DNA of 20,189 bases from positions 1 to 20,189 of the forward strand of contig JAGKWN010000073.1 in the NCBI GenBank assembly GCA_021151805.1, written 5' to 3'. Origin of the DNA: Cytophagaceae bacterium. GTDB lineage: Bacteria; Bacteroidota; Bacteroidia; Cytophagales; Cytophagaceae. The notes under the pieces were generated by a model, which was not told the origin of the DNA, did no database searches, and worked only from the letters and a program-made list of their open reading frames with translations. A program made the translations under genes and the position numbers. Below are positions 1 through 8,852 of this stretch, piece after piece (the stretch's first letter is position 1; each line of letters begins with the position of its first letter).

Positions 1-19
1 GAATGTATATAGAATAAAG

Positions 20-66
20 TAACCACACTGTATATCCCGCTTTTAGCGGGATATACAGTGTGGTTA
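20..66 (-). terminator. Rho-independent-type terminator of the hybrid kinase gene
   Basis: A perfect inverted repeat has 22-bp arms (20-41 and 45-66) around a 3-nt TTT loop, with a GC-rich core (CCCGC/GCGGG) next to the loop. The stop codon of the kinase gene (TAA, complement of 64-66) is the outermost part of the stem. Reading on the minus strand, the stem is followed by a moderately T-rich stretch (CTTTATTC). Position and form fit an intrinsic terminator for the kinase gene. The perfect symmetry means it could also stop transcription entering from the left on the plus strand. Confidence 0.85.
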
Positions 67-3000
67 AGAGTATGTCTGAATTTTTTTCTTTATATCTTCT
101 TGTGCCAGCTCAAGAATGTGAGAAGTTAATTTTACCAGGTCCGGAATCTCGTCCAGATTTGTCCCATTGGCAGCATATTTCTCAATGTTCCGGATGGTAT
201 CATGTAAGGCGGCTATTTTAAAGGAATCAATGCTGGCTTTCAATTTATGTGCGATAGCTTGAATATTTGGGTAATCTTTTTTCTCTGTATATAATTTTAA
301 TTCTTCAACCATTGCTGGAGTGGTATCAATGAAAATTGTTAGGATCTTTTTAAGGAATGCCGTGTTGTTAAGGAAATTCGTTTCCAGATGTTTGTAATCC
401 GGAAGGTGCTTTATTTCTGCCGCCTCAATTGGCTTTTCTGTACGACTCTCTTTTGAGATATTTACAGCACTTACGGAGTTTGTGTGATTTTTAATTTTTC
501 TGAATAGATCTTCACGCGTAAATGGCTTGGAAATATAATCATTCATTCCTGCAGAAATATACTTTTCTGCATCGCCAACCAGAGCATTTGCCGTGAGTGC
601 AATGATTGGAATATGTGACTTTGCTTGGTGTTGTCTGATTTTAGCGGTTGCTTCCACTCCTCCCATATAGGGCATTTGTACATCCATTAAAATTAAATCA
701 TATGTATTTTTTTCAAAAAGTTCCAAGGCTTCCATGCCGTTATTTGCTATATCCACTTCTATTCCTTCTTCTTCAAGAAGCGTTTTAGCAAGATACTGGT
801 TTACTTCGTTGTCTTCAGCAAGTAATATTTTGATTGAATGAAGATTGGTGTTACTGATGTCAGTTTTGACATCTGATGTTTGTGGTAGCAACATGCCTTT
901 TTCATAAGTGATTGAAAAGATGAATTTACTTCCTTTTCCAACCGTACTCTCCACCCATATATTACCACCCTGCATTTGTATGAGGTTTTTACTGATTGTT
1001 AAACCTAAACCTGTACCGCCATATTTTCGGGTGGTATCAAGAGATGCCTGCGTAAATCCTTCAAAAATACTGTCCAGTTTATTTTGCGGAATGCCTATGC
1101 CTGTATCCTTAATAGTGAATTCAAAGGTGATTTCATCTGCATTGGAATACGGAATCCGTCCGCTGATTTCTACAGACCCATTTTCAGTAAATTTAATTGC
1201 GTTATTAATTAAATTAAGAAATGCCTGTGTAAGTCTGAATGGATCTCCGATAACGATATTGTGGTCAACTTGTATCGGATGAATTTTTAATTCAATTCCC
1301 TTTTCTTCAGCTTTATAGACCAATGGTTGAATAGCATTTTTAATGACTTCACAAATATCAAAAGGGATTTTTTCAATCGTAAGTTTTCCGGATTCGATCT
1401 TGGCCATGTCCAGAATGTCATTGATGATTACCAATAAATTATCAGCACTATTTTTGATAAGCTGAACATGCTTTTGCTGGGTTTCGTTCAATGCAGTACG
1501 AGAGAGAAGTTCTGTCATACCAAGTATGCCATTCATTGGAGTACGGATTTCATGGCTCATGTTGGCAAGAAACATTTCCTTTGCTTTGGTTGAATCTTCG
1601 GCTATCTGCTTTGCTTTAATTAATTCCCGTTCATTCTTTTTATTTTCAGTAATATCTGTAATGCGCGCAAGAATTACATTTTTATTATTGATCGTAATTA
1701 TTTTGGCAATAATATTTCCCCAGAATTCATTGCCTTTGTATGTCTTATATAAGACTTCCTGATTCCAGTATCCATGTTCTTTGAAATCAGCTTCGGCTTT
1801 TTTAAGCTCATCGCTGGTTAGCGGATGTCTGCGTAATGCTGTAGGCGAAAGATTATAAAGACTTTCCGGCTTGTCTGCTTCAAATAATTCTGCCGTACGC
1901 TGATTGAACTCAATGATTTTATTTGTTTCAGTGTCTACCAAAAATTTAGCATCATGGGAGTGGTTAAAAATTGCCAGAAGTTTTTTCTCATTTTCTTTTA
2001 ATTTAGATTCGGCGATCTGTGTATCTGTAACATCTGTGGAGCTTCCTACCATTCGATAGGCTTCACCTCTTCTGTTACGTATTGCATAGCCACGGCATCT
2101 GATCCAGCGGATGCTGCCGTCCTTATGGATGAACCGGAGTGTATACGTAAATGGTTTGTGTTTTATTAAATGCTCGTCCAGGATATCTTTTGCTATAGGA
2201 AAGTCATCCGAATGCATTGTTTTAGCCCAGGTTGACACATTGTTTTCAAGATCGCAGTCGGTGTATCCAAGCATACTTTTCCATCGCTCGCTCAGATATA
2301 CATTACCGGAAGCAATGTCCCAATCCCAGATTCCATCGTTTGCAGCATGGATAACCAGTCTGTATAATTCTTCACTTCGTGCAAGTTTATCCTGCACATG
2401 TTTGATTTCAGTAATATCAATGCCGTACCCAATAATGATTTTTATATCGCCTTCTTCGTTCAGAACAGGATGAAATTTTCTCAATACATAACTTGAATTT
2501 CCGTTTTTATCATAAAAGACATCTTCCCATTCGATGGGCTTTTTATCTTTATGAGTCAGATCATGCTTATTCATGCGCTGGATTGCCAAAGACTTATCTT
2601 TATTCTTGTATTCGCAATAATCCATGTCTGTTTTGCCAATGATCCATTTGCGTGTTTCAGGATCTCTGATTCCTGCAGGGTTCACATACAGATATTCATA
2701 TTGAGTATTAAACACCGCAATGTCTGAAGGTATGTTATTTAATATATCTTCATAAAATTCTTTTTGTTTTTTCAATGCTTCATCAATTCTTCTGCGTTCA
2801 CTGATATCTTTAGAAAAAGAAATAATATATTCTTTGCCATGTACACTGATATGCTTAATACTTGCTTCAATAGGGTAAACGGTTTTGTCGGGTCTGGTGT
2901 GTGTGGATTCAAGCAATACATTTTCGTTTTCTTTAAAATAGGCAAACTGCTCCTCCCAGGTCATGCCATTATAAAAGGTGGACACCAGGTCTTTGATATT

Positions 3001-4014
3001 TATATTGTAAATTTCATCTACGGATCTTTGAAATCTTTTGGCACTGCTTTCATTAATAAAAATGAAATTGCCCTCTTTATCTATGATCTGAACGAACTCA
3101 TTAAATTGATTTAATAATTCTTTTAACAAATGAATTTTTCCTTCAGCTTCTTTATTACTGGTAATGTCCGTTGCGTAAATGTTTACGTATTTTTCATTTT
3201 GTACCGGAACATAGGAAACATCAAATGTCTTGTCTTTTATGTGGATCTCATTTCTTAAAATCATTCGGGTTTTAAAACTGGATTCTAAATTTGAGACAAG
3301 AGAAGTATATGCTTTTTCCAAAGAGTTGTTGTATTGGGAAGTTGTTAATGCGGATACAAAAATCTTTGCTGCAGCATTGGCATATAATACTTCACCTTCA
3401 GGTGTACAACGTAAAATTGGATTGGGGCTTTCTTTAGGAAATCGTGATAGACTTTCTATTTTCTTTTTTACACCTATATAGTTTGTCAAGTCTTCATAAT
3501 TCCACAAATGTCCGAGATATTCATTATCACACCATACAGGAATAAAGTCACGCTTAAGAATTCTTCCATCCACTAAATGTAACTCATCCGATAAAACTTT
3601 TTTCTTATTGGATAAAACCTCTTCAATTCTTTCGATGAACAATTCGGGATCTTTAAATAAAGCTTTTGTTTGTTGTGCAGAACTTGAGCAATCCTGTCCA
3701 ATTAATTTTTCCGGCGATACAGGAATGCCAAAAATGTCGCAAAACTTCTGATTAACTAAAACTATCTTTCTGTTCTCATCTTCCAGTAAAATTGCAGAGT
3801 CAAGGTTGACAATTAGAGAAGATAACCGTGAAAGATTAGATTGATCATCTTGTTCTTTAATCAGAAATTTTTCTAACCGTTCTTTGAAGTTTTTATTTAA
3901 GTCGATTCTGGCTTGTTCAAATTCAAGTCTGTATGCCGTTAGCTTTTCTTCTGCATGCTTCCGTGCATTGATCTCTTCTTTAAGAGCTCGTTTTAAAAAT
4001 TCAATTTCTTCCAT
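64..4014 (-). CDS. Soluble hybrid sensor histidine kinase, six PAS domains with receiver and Hpt
   Basis: This 1316-residue protein carries a whole His-Asp-His phosphorelay. An N-terminal coiled coil (about 1-60) is followed by six PAS-like modules at roughly 65-180, 192-285, 305-405, 425-535, 550-665 and 680-790; the fifth resembles the PAS_3 type. The dimerisation/phosphoacceptor domain has MSHEIRTPMNG with His821. The ATPase domain has an N-box near Asn938, DTGIGI at 970-975 and GGTGLGL near 999-1005. The receiver has the acidic EDN near 1067-1069, phosphoacceptor Asp1111 and a Lys-Pro switch at 1163-1164. An Hpt domain follows with His1256 in AHKLKAS. No membrane segment or signal peptide is visible, so it should sense a cytoplasmic cue. 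There is no output domain and no adjacent classical response regulator, so its terminal partner is unknown. The start is the ATG directly before the coiled coil. Family assignment is firm; ligand and pathway are not known. Confidence 0.95.
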   Translation of the reverse strand: MEEIEFLKRALKEEINARKHAEEKLTAYRLEFEQARIDLNKNFKERLEKFLIKEQDDQSNLSRLSSLIVNLDSAILLEDENRKIVLVNQKFCDIFGIPVSPEKLIGQDCSSSAQQTKALFKDPELFIERIEEVLSNKKKVLSDELHLVDGRILKRDFIPVWCDNEYLGHLWNYEDLTNYIGVKKKIESLSRFPKESPNPILRCTPEGEVLYANAAAKIFVSALTTSQYNNSLEKAYTSLVSNLESSFKTRMILRNEIHIKDKTFDVSYVPVQNEKYVNIYATDITSNKEAEGKIHLLKELLNQFNEFVQIIDKEGNFIFINESSAKRFQRSVDEIYNINIKDLVSTFYNGMTWEEQFAYFKENENVLLESTHTRPDKTVYPIEASIKHISVHGKEYIISFSKDISERRRIDEALKKQKEFYEDILNNIPSDIAVFNTQYEYLYVNPAGIRDPETRKWIIGKTDMDYCEYKNKDKSLAIQRMNKHDLTHKDKKPIEWEDVFYDKNGNSSYVLRKFHPVLNEEGDIKIIIGYGIDITEIKHVQDKLARSEELYRLVIHAANDGIWDWDIASGNVYLSERWKSMLGYTDCDLENNVSTWAKTMHSDDFPIAKDILDEHLIKHKPFTYTLRFIHKDGSIRWIRCRGYAIRNRRGEAYRMVGSSTDVTDTQIAESKLKENEKKLLAIFNHSHDAKFLVDTETNKIIEFNQRTAELFEADKPESLYNLSPTALRRHPLTSDELKKAEADFKEHGYWNQEVLYKTYKGNEFWGNIIAKIITINNKNVILARITDITENKKNERELIKAKQIAEDSTKAKEMFLANMSHEIRTPMNGILGMTELLSRTALNETQQKHVQLIKNSADNLLVIINDILDMAKIESGKLTIEKIPFDICEVIKNAIQPLVYKAEEKGIELKIHPIQVDHNIVIGDPFRLTQAFLNLINNAIKFTENGSVEISGRIPYSNADEITFEFTIKDTGIGIPQNKLDSIFEGFTQASLDTTRKYGGTGLGLTISKNLIQMQGGNIWVESTVGKGSKFIFSITYEKGMLLPQTSDVKTDISNTNLHSIKILLAEDNEVNQYLAKTLLEEEGIEVDIANNGMEALELFEKNTYDLILMDVQMPYMGGVEATAKIRQHQAKSHIPIIALTANALVGDAEKYISAGMNDYISKPFTREDLFRKIKNHTNSVSAVNISKESRTEKPIEAAEIKHLPDYKHLETNFLNNTAFLKKILTIFIDTTPAMVEELKLYTEKKDYPNIQAIAHKLKASIDSFKIAALHDTIRNIEKYAANGTNLDEIPDLVKLTSHILELAQEDIKKKIQTYS

Positions 4015-4114
4015 GTGTAGCTGGTATTTATGCTGGATGATACGATTGTCTGGACTTAATAGTTCTGATTATTATATAATTAGATGTACGAAATATGCCC
4101 GTATTTTATAAAGT

Positions 4115-4231
4115 TTCCATTTTTTGGAAGGAAGTCCCGTGTTGGGAAACTAAAACTTATTATTTAAATGCAATAGGTTAAAAATGAGATGATTATTCTT
4201 CTGGCATTTTATTGGTATTTCTGGTAACATA
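4115..4231 (+). promoter_or_regulatory. Putative activator-dependent promoter with tandem dyads and a -24/-12-like element
   Basis: Within the 229-bp divergent gap, TTCCATTTTTTGGAA (4115-4129) is a dyad (TTCCA-N5-TGGAA). A second dyad, TCCC-N5-GGGA (4135-4147), is centred 19 bp downstream; both fit TCC-N7-GGA. Further down, TGG (4202-4204)-N10-GTA (4215-4217) has the spacing of a sigma-54 -24/-12 promoter (TGG-N10-GC), with T in place of the C. AACATA (4226-4231) lies where such a promoter would start. The same arrangement recurs at 9933-10048, at nearly the same distances. The repetition is directly seen; the sigma-54 reading is an inference. The dyads lie 101 bp from the divergent kinase start and might act on both genes. 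I recognised no promoter for the kinase gene itself. Confidence 0.55.
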
Positions 4232-4243
4232 AATAATAAAGCT

Positions 4244-6895
4244 ATGGAACAATTTTTGAAAAAAAATGATCTGGATATTTTGCTGAAAATCTTTATCCCG
4301 GCTAATAACATAATTACTCTATATGATCCGGGTAAGCGGACAGATTTCAACGGTCCATTCCTGTCATTTGAAAAAAAATCAGTTGCACCAGCATTGGTCT
4401 TGATAAGTTTTTCAGATCCTGCGGATTTTCCAGTAGATAGTTATGATTATATAATTGATTTTTCAATGAGTAAATCATTACAGTTGAAATATAAAGAATA
4501 TAATTACATTCAGAATCCGGATAAAACAATACGGTGGATTTTTCCTTCAGATCTTAAGACGCCAAGCTTTTTAAATTTTTATAATGCATCCGGGCTGAAG
4601 GCAAAAGTGTTATCCTCGGTTTTGAAAATTTCATATGCATTGAATGTTCAGAAATTATTTCTTGCAGGTAGTTTTAGAATATATGCAAAAAAAGAATTGC
4701 GGGTTGAAACGTTGATTGAACATATTCCACATGATAACTATAGTATTTTTACGGGTACTGTGGGCCCCAACAGGAAAGTGTTGGTAGAACTTAATACGAA
4801 AGGTATTAGTACGCATTTTGCAAAATGGGCGATCTCTGCCGCATCAAAAAAAAATATAGCAATAGAACTTGGTTCCATTCAACGAATTCAAAAATTAAAT
4901 CTTGAACATACGGTTGTCCCTGAGCATGTCATGACATCCGATTCTGATTTTTTAATTTATAAAAACGTTAAGCCTAATCAGGTAGTTGTTTCCAATGCAT
5001 TGACAGAAGTACATTTTAAATCGTTGTCTGAAATGTATGAAAAAACAATTACCTATAATTTATCCGGCATTAACAGGTTCAGGGAACAGTTGATTGAAAC
5101 TATTTATAGCTTGAAACCTGATGAACGTATTCCGGATTCAGCTAATCTTATTGAGATGTTGCGTTCAAGCCTGGAACTATTGGATTTTGATTCTGAAATA
5201 CCTTTTACAGAGACGCATTTTGATTTTACACCGTGGAATATGTATGCAACTATTGATAAGTTGTATGTATATGATTGGGAATTGTCGGATAAAAAGGCTC
5301 CGATATTTTTTGATCTGTTTCATTATGTGTTTCAAAAAAATATTTTAATTGATCATGCCGATCTGATCCGGATTCAGCAGGAAATTAATCAGGCACTCGA
5401 AAATCCTATAATAAAAGATATCATCAATAGATATAATATCAATGTGAATTTGTGTTATAAAGCTTACCTGCTCTATACAATCAGTTATTATCTTAATGTT
5501 TATCGTCAACAGGAAGAACTTCACATGCAGGTATTCTGGCTGGTTAAGGTATGGTATAAAGCTATTGAAGACATACTCGTTAAAAAGAGCTATGGTTTGC
5601 AGCGCAAGAGTTTCATAAATCAGCTATTTGTTTTCCTTGATAAGTATGAATATGCGTTAATGAAATTTCCTGAAAAAGATATTTTATATATACAAGACTC
5701 ATCAGACTTAGATATTCTGGTTCATAAGCAGGATTTGGATCAGATTATACTTTATATGCAAGGCACAGCATTGGTACGTAAAATCCACAAGGTTGAAAAA
5801 ACATTTATGACTACTGTCGCATTATTTTTCAATGACGGTAGTTTTTTGAGTATTGATTTGCTGCATGCTTTTAAAAGGAAGGCAGATTATTTGTTTCCTG
5901 CCCATGATGTTTTAAAAGAAGTATCTAAGACGGAGAAAGGCATTAAAGTTCCTCAGGAAAAACATGATTTTGAATATATGATTTTGTTTTATCAGCTTAA
6001 TGGTTCTGATTTACCTCATAAGTATGTGACTTATTTTGAATCACTTTCAGTAAGTGAAAAAATGCATATTCAACATTACATGAATAAAAAATATTTATTA
6101 AATGAATTATCCATTGAGTACATGTTTTCCTATTCGAATTCTATCAGGAACGATATCCAAAGAATAATAAATAAGCAGCCCGAAAACAAAGGCTGGCGCG
6201 GTATTCGGTCCTGGATAAATTATATCAAAGATATCACAACTGAAATTTTTATCAATAAAGGAATAATTGTTACAGTTAGTGGCGTAGACGGTGCGGGAAA
6301 GTCAACGATTATCGAAGATCTTAAAAATACCTTTGTTTATAAATTCAGAAAAAAAGTTGTAGTACTTCGGCATCGCCCTTCAATACTGCCAATCCTAAGC
6401 GCATGGAAACATGGCAAGGAAAAGGCTGAAGCAATGGCAGCGGAACGAATGCCTCGACAGGGTAAAAATGACAGCTGGATTTCTTCAGCTCTCCGGTTTT
6501 CATATTACTATGCTGATTATCTGCTGGGTCAGGTATATGTATACATCCGTTATGTGATGCGTGGCTATACGGTTATTTATGACAGATATTATTTTGATTT
6601 TATTGGTGATTCAAAACGATCGAACCTGAAGCTGAATAAGAAAGTGGTTACATGGCTATATGCTTTTATTTATAAACCCAAATTGAATGTTTTATTATAT
6701 GCATCTCCTGAAGTAATTCTAAAAAGAAAAATGGAATTACGTGAAGAAGATATTAAAAAACTTACACATGATTACCGGTTCTTATTCAACAAACTTTCTA
6801 TGGGAAATGCCAATTCTAAATATTTATCCATAGAAAATATTGATAGAGCCAAAACCCTTAATACAATCGTTCAGGAATATATCAATGTATCTTAA
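4244..6895 (+). CDS. Three-part fusion: APH-like kinase, nucleotidyltransferase-like and thymidylate-kinase-like domains
   Basis: This 883-residue soluble protein opens the first plus-strand block of the polysaccharide locus. Residues 1-130 match nothing I recognise. Residues 130-440 look like the aminoglycoside-phosphotransferase/choline-kinase fold: HFDFTPWN at 325-332 resembles the catalytic loop (His325, Asp327, Asn332) and Asp344 in YDWE the metal-binding Asp. Around 465-560, SSDLDILV (DLD at 488-490) followed by SIDLL near 536-540 suggests a nucleotidyltransferase-fold domain. From about 672 a P-loop kinase begins: SGVDGAGKST (679-688) and a DRYYFD motif (780-785) are thymidylate-kinase-like. 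It is far longer than a housekeeping thymidylate kinase (about 210 residues), so nucleotide synthesis is unlikely to be its job. Stop and next gene are 11 bp apart. A role in activating or phosphorylating a sugar or polymer precursor is only suggested by context. Domain calls are fairly sure for the P-loop part, moderate for the APH-like part and weaker for the middle. Confidence 0.8.
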   Translation: MEQFLKKNDLDILLKIFIPANNIITLYDPGKRTDFNGPFLSFEKKSVAPALVLISFSDPADFPVDSYDYIIDFSMSKSLQLKYKEYNYIQNPDKTIRWIFPSDLKTPSFLNFYNASGLKAKVLSSVLKISYALNVQKLFLAGSFRIYAKKELRVETLIEHIPHDNYSIFTGTVGPNRKVLVELNTKGISTHFAKWAISAASKKNIAIELGSIQRIQKLNLEHTVVPEHVMTSDSDFLIYKNVKPNQVVVSNALTEVHFKSLSEMYEKTITYNLSGINRFREQLIETIYSLKPDERIPDSANLIEMLRSSLELLDFDSEIPFTETHFDFTPWNMYATIDKLYVYDWELSDKKAPIFFDLFHYVFQKNILIDHADLIRIQQEINQALENPIIKDIINRYNINVNLCYKAYLLYTISYYLNVYRQQEELHMQVFWLVKVWYKAIEDILVKKSYGLQRKSFINQLFVFLDKYEYALMKFPEKDILYIQDSSDLDILVHKQDLDQIILYMQGTALVRKIHKVEKTFMTTVALFFNDGSFLSIDLLHAFKRKADYLFPAHDVLKEVSKTEKGIKVPQEKHDFEYMILFYQLNGSDLPHKYVTYFESLSVSEKMHIQHYMNKKYLLNELSIEYMFSYSNSIRNDIQRIINKQPENKGWRGIRSWINYIKDITTEIFINKGIIVTVSGVDGAGKSTIIEDLKNTFVYKFRKKVVVLRHRPSILPILSAWKHGKEKAEAMAAERMPRQGKNDSWISSALRFSYYYADYLLGQVYVYIRYVMRGYTVIYDRYYFDFIGDSKRSNLKLNKKVVTWLYAFIYKPKLNVLLYASPEVILKRKMELREEDIKKLTHDYRFLFNKLSMGNANSKYLSIENIDRAKTLNTIVQEYINVS

Positions 6896-6906
6896 ATGAA
6901 TGTAGT

Positions 6907-7623
6907 ATGAAACGATTAATCGAAAGAGTCATCAAATTCAGAAATCCTGTTTTTGAATTTGATCCACATATCACTTCGTATATTCTGATTGTACTGTTAT
7001 GGAATAAAATGATTTCAATTATTCGTGGTGTGAAAGTGCTGTTCACTTTAAAAAATCCCCGGTTATTAATGTTGGGTAAGAATGTACAATTTATGTATGC
7101 ACGTAACATTGAATTTGGCAGGTATGTTAAAATTGATGATCATGCTTATTTGAGTGCTTTAGGTACTGGCAAATTAAGACTGGGAGATAATGTGAGTATA
7201 GGTGCATACAGCAGGCTTATAATCTCTACCAGTTTGAACAACCTGGGAAATCATATTCATATTGGTAATAATGTTGGCATTGGGGAGTTTGCATATCTGG
7301 GTGGAGGCGGCGGATTAGAGATTGGGGATAATTGTATTATTGGTCAATACTTAAGTTGCCATCCGGAAAATCATAACTATGATTCTTTAGACACGTTGAT
7401 CAGGTATCAGGGGGTAAGCCGAAAGGGGATCAGTATAGGGCATAATTGCTGGATTGGTTCCAAGGTGACAATACTGGATGGTGTAAGTATTGGAAATAAC
7501 TGTGTGATTGCTGCCGGAGCTGTTGTAACTAAATCGATGCCTGATAACTCTGTTATTGGTGGCGTACCTGCACGGGTGATAAAAAATAGAATCAGTGAAA
7601 CGATAAAGAATATTATACCATGA
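6907..7623 (+). CDS. Hexapeptide-repeat O-acyltransferase (WbbJ/LbetaH family)
   Basis: This 238-residue protein has the left-handed beta-helix repeats of the maltose/galactoside O-acetyltransferase superfamily. Isoleucine/valine-spaced hexapeptides such as IGNNVGIG and LEIGDNCIIG run from about residue 85. The loop CHPENHNY (about 154-161) carries the probable catalytic histidine. The C-terminal coil GHNCWIGSKVTILDGVSIG ends in the family's typical GGVPARVI. The product is expected to transfer an acetyl or similar acyl group from acyl-CoA to a sugar hydroxyl of the lipid-linked repeat unit in the cytoplasm. Its stop overlaps the next gene's start by 4 bp (ATGA), which implies translational coupling. 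The family is clear; acceptor sugar and acyl donor cannot be read from sequence. Confidence 0.92.
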   Translation: MKRLIERVIKFRNPVFEFDPHITSYILIVLLWNKMISIIRGVKVLFTLKNPRLLMLGKNVQFMYARNIEFGRYVKIDDHAYLSALGTGKLRLGDNVSIGAYSRLIISTSLNNLGNHIHIGNNVGIGEFAYLGGGGGLEIGDNCIIGQYLSCHPENHNYDSLDTLIRYQGVSRKGISIGHNCWIGSKVTILDGVSIGNNCVIAAGAVVTKSMPDNSVIGGVPARVIKNRISETIKNIIP

Positions 7624-8849
7624 AAACTATTCTTGCAACTGCGTATGCTGTTAATCCCTACAAAGGATCTGAAGATGGAACCGGATGGAACCTTGTTGGC
7701 GAAATTGCCCGTTACAACAAAGCTATTGTTGTAACCAGGGAAAACAACCGTGAATCTATAGAAAAATTTTTAAATGCCTATCCGGACACATTTCATAATC
7801 AGATTCAGTTTTTATATTTTGATTTACCTTACTGGATGCGATTCTGGAAAAAAGGGGATCGTGGTGCCATGCTTTATTTTTACTTATGGCAATTGTTTAT
7901 GCCGCGGTTTATCAAAAAAAGCAACGTGTCGTATGACATTGTTCACAATGTAAATTTTCATAATGACTGGACGCCAACGTTTTTATGGTTGTTAAAAAAA
8001 CCTTTGGTTTGGGGACCTATAGGCCACCATCCCAAAGCTCCGGCAGAATATGTTTATAAGCCATATGGGCAGCTTGAATATATTAAAAGCAGGGTTTTGT
8101 GGTTCGTTAAAAATATGTTCTGGAGCCTTGACCCTTTTTTGAAGCTGGCTTTTAAAAAGGCTGATAAAATTATCTGTATGAATACTGGAGCTGAAGCAAA
8201 CATACTTCAAAAATCAAAAATTGTTAAAATGCCGGCAGTTAGCGCTGATCCTGTCGATAGTGGATTGATATTTCAAACAAAAAAGATGTTTACGATCTTA
8301 TCTGTTGGAAGATTGGTTACGTTGAAAGGGTTTGATGTTACGTTAAAGGCATTTTATAAATTTTATATGTCTTTATCTTCTGAAAAGAAAAAAAATGTTC
8401 GGCTGCATCTGGTGGGAAAGGGACCGCTTTTAAAATCTATTAAAGAACAAATTAAAGAACTTGCATTAGAAGATGCTGTTCTGATTACAGAATGGGTTGA
8501 AAAGGAAAAGATGAAAGAAATTTATGCAGAGGCATCTGTTTTCTTTTTCCCCTCACATGAGGGGGCTGGTATGGTTGTACCCGAAGCCCTTTCATATGGC
8601 TTGCCTGTGCTCTGTTTTGATAATGAAGGACCGGGTGAATTTATAGATGCTTCATGTGGATTAAAAGTTTTGTATTCGACGTATGAAAAATCAATCGAAC
8701 AATTTTCCTTTAGATTAGATCATCTTTATCACGATCAGCATTTCTATGAAAAATTGTCCCTTGGAGCATTGCAGAAATTCAAAAGCAAATTTGATTGGAA
8801 AGTGAAAGGTGAGATTCTTAAAGATGTTTATGATTCAATAAAAAATTGA
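7620..8849 (+). CDS. GT4-type glycosyltransferase
   Basis: This 409-residue protein is a retaining GT-B glycosyltransferase of the GT4 (glycosyl transferase group 1) kind. The N-terminal acceptor domain begins MKTILATAYAVNPYKGSEDG, a form with an early glycine-rich loop. The C-terminal donor domain starts near residue 220 with ILSVGRLVTLKGFDVTLKAF. It carries the E-x7-E nucleotide-sugar motif in HEGAGMVVPEALSYGLP, followed by GPGEFID. It should add one sugar to the undecaprenyl-linked repeat unit at the cytoplasmic face. It overlaps the acyltransferase gene by 4 bp, and the next gene begins within 3 bp of its stop, so these genes are co-translated. Donor sugar and linkage are unknown. Confidence 0.93.
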   Translation: MKTILATAYAVNPYKGSEDGTGWNLVGEIARYNKAIVVTRENNRESIEKFLNAYPDTFHNQIQFLYFDLPYWMRFWKKGDRGAMLYFYLWQLFMPRFIKKSNVSYDIVHNVNFHNDWTPTFLWLLKKPLVWGPIGHHPKAPAEYVYKPYGQLEYIKSRVLWFVKNMFWSLDPFLKLAFKKADKIICMNTGAEANILQKSKIVKMPAVSADPVDSGLIFQTKKMFTILSVGRLVTLKGFDVTLKAFYKFYMSLSSEKKKNVRLHLVGKGPLLKSIKEQIKELALEDAVLITEWVEKEKMKEIYAEASVFFFPSHEGAGMVVPEALSYGLPVLCFDNEGPGEFIDASCGLKVLYSTYEKSIEQFSFRLDHLYHDQHFYEKLSLGALQKFKSKFDWKVKGEILKDVYDSIKN

Positions 8850-8852
8850 GTG

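Noticed and set aside
2764..3114. Plus-strand frame of 116 codons opposite the PAS region of the kinase
   Set aside because: It is antisense to a continuous conserved PAS/kinase coding region and shows no independent protein features.
4150..4350. Small minus-strand reading frame of 66 codons in the divergent gap
   Set aside because: It overlaps the start of the 883-residue gene and the conserved promoter module, and its product has no recognisable domain.
6520..6895. Thymidylate-kinase-like end of the fusion as housekeeping thymidylate kinase
   Set aside because: The domain is fused to about 670 residues of unrelated modules and located among glycosyltransferases. Only the P-loop and DRY-type motifs match.
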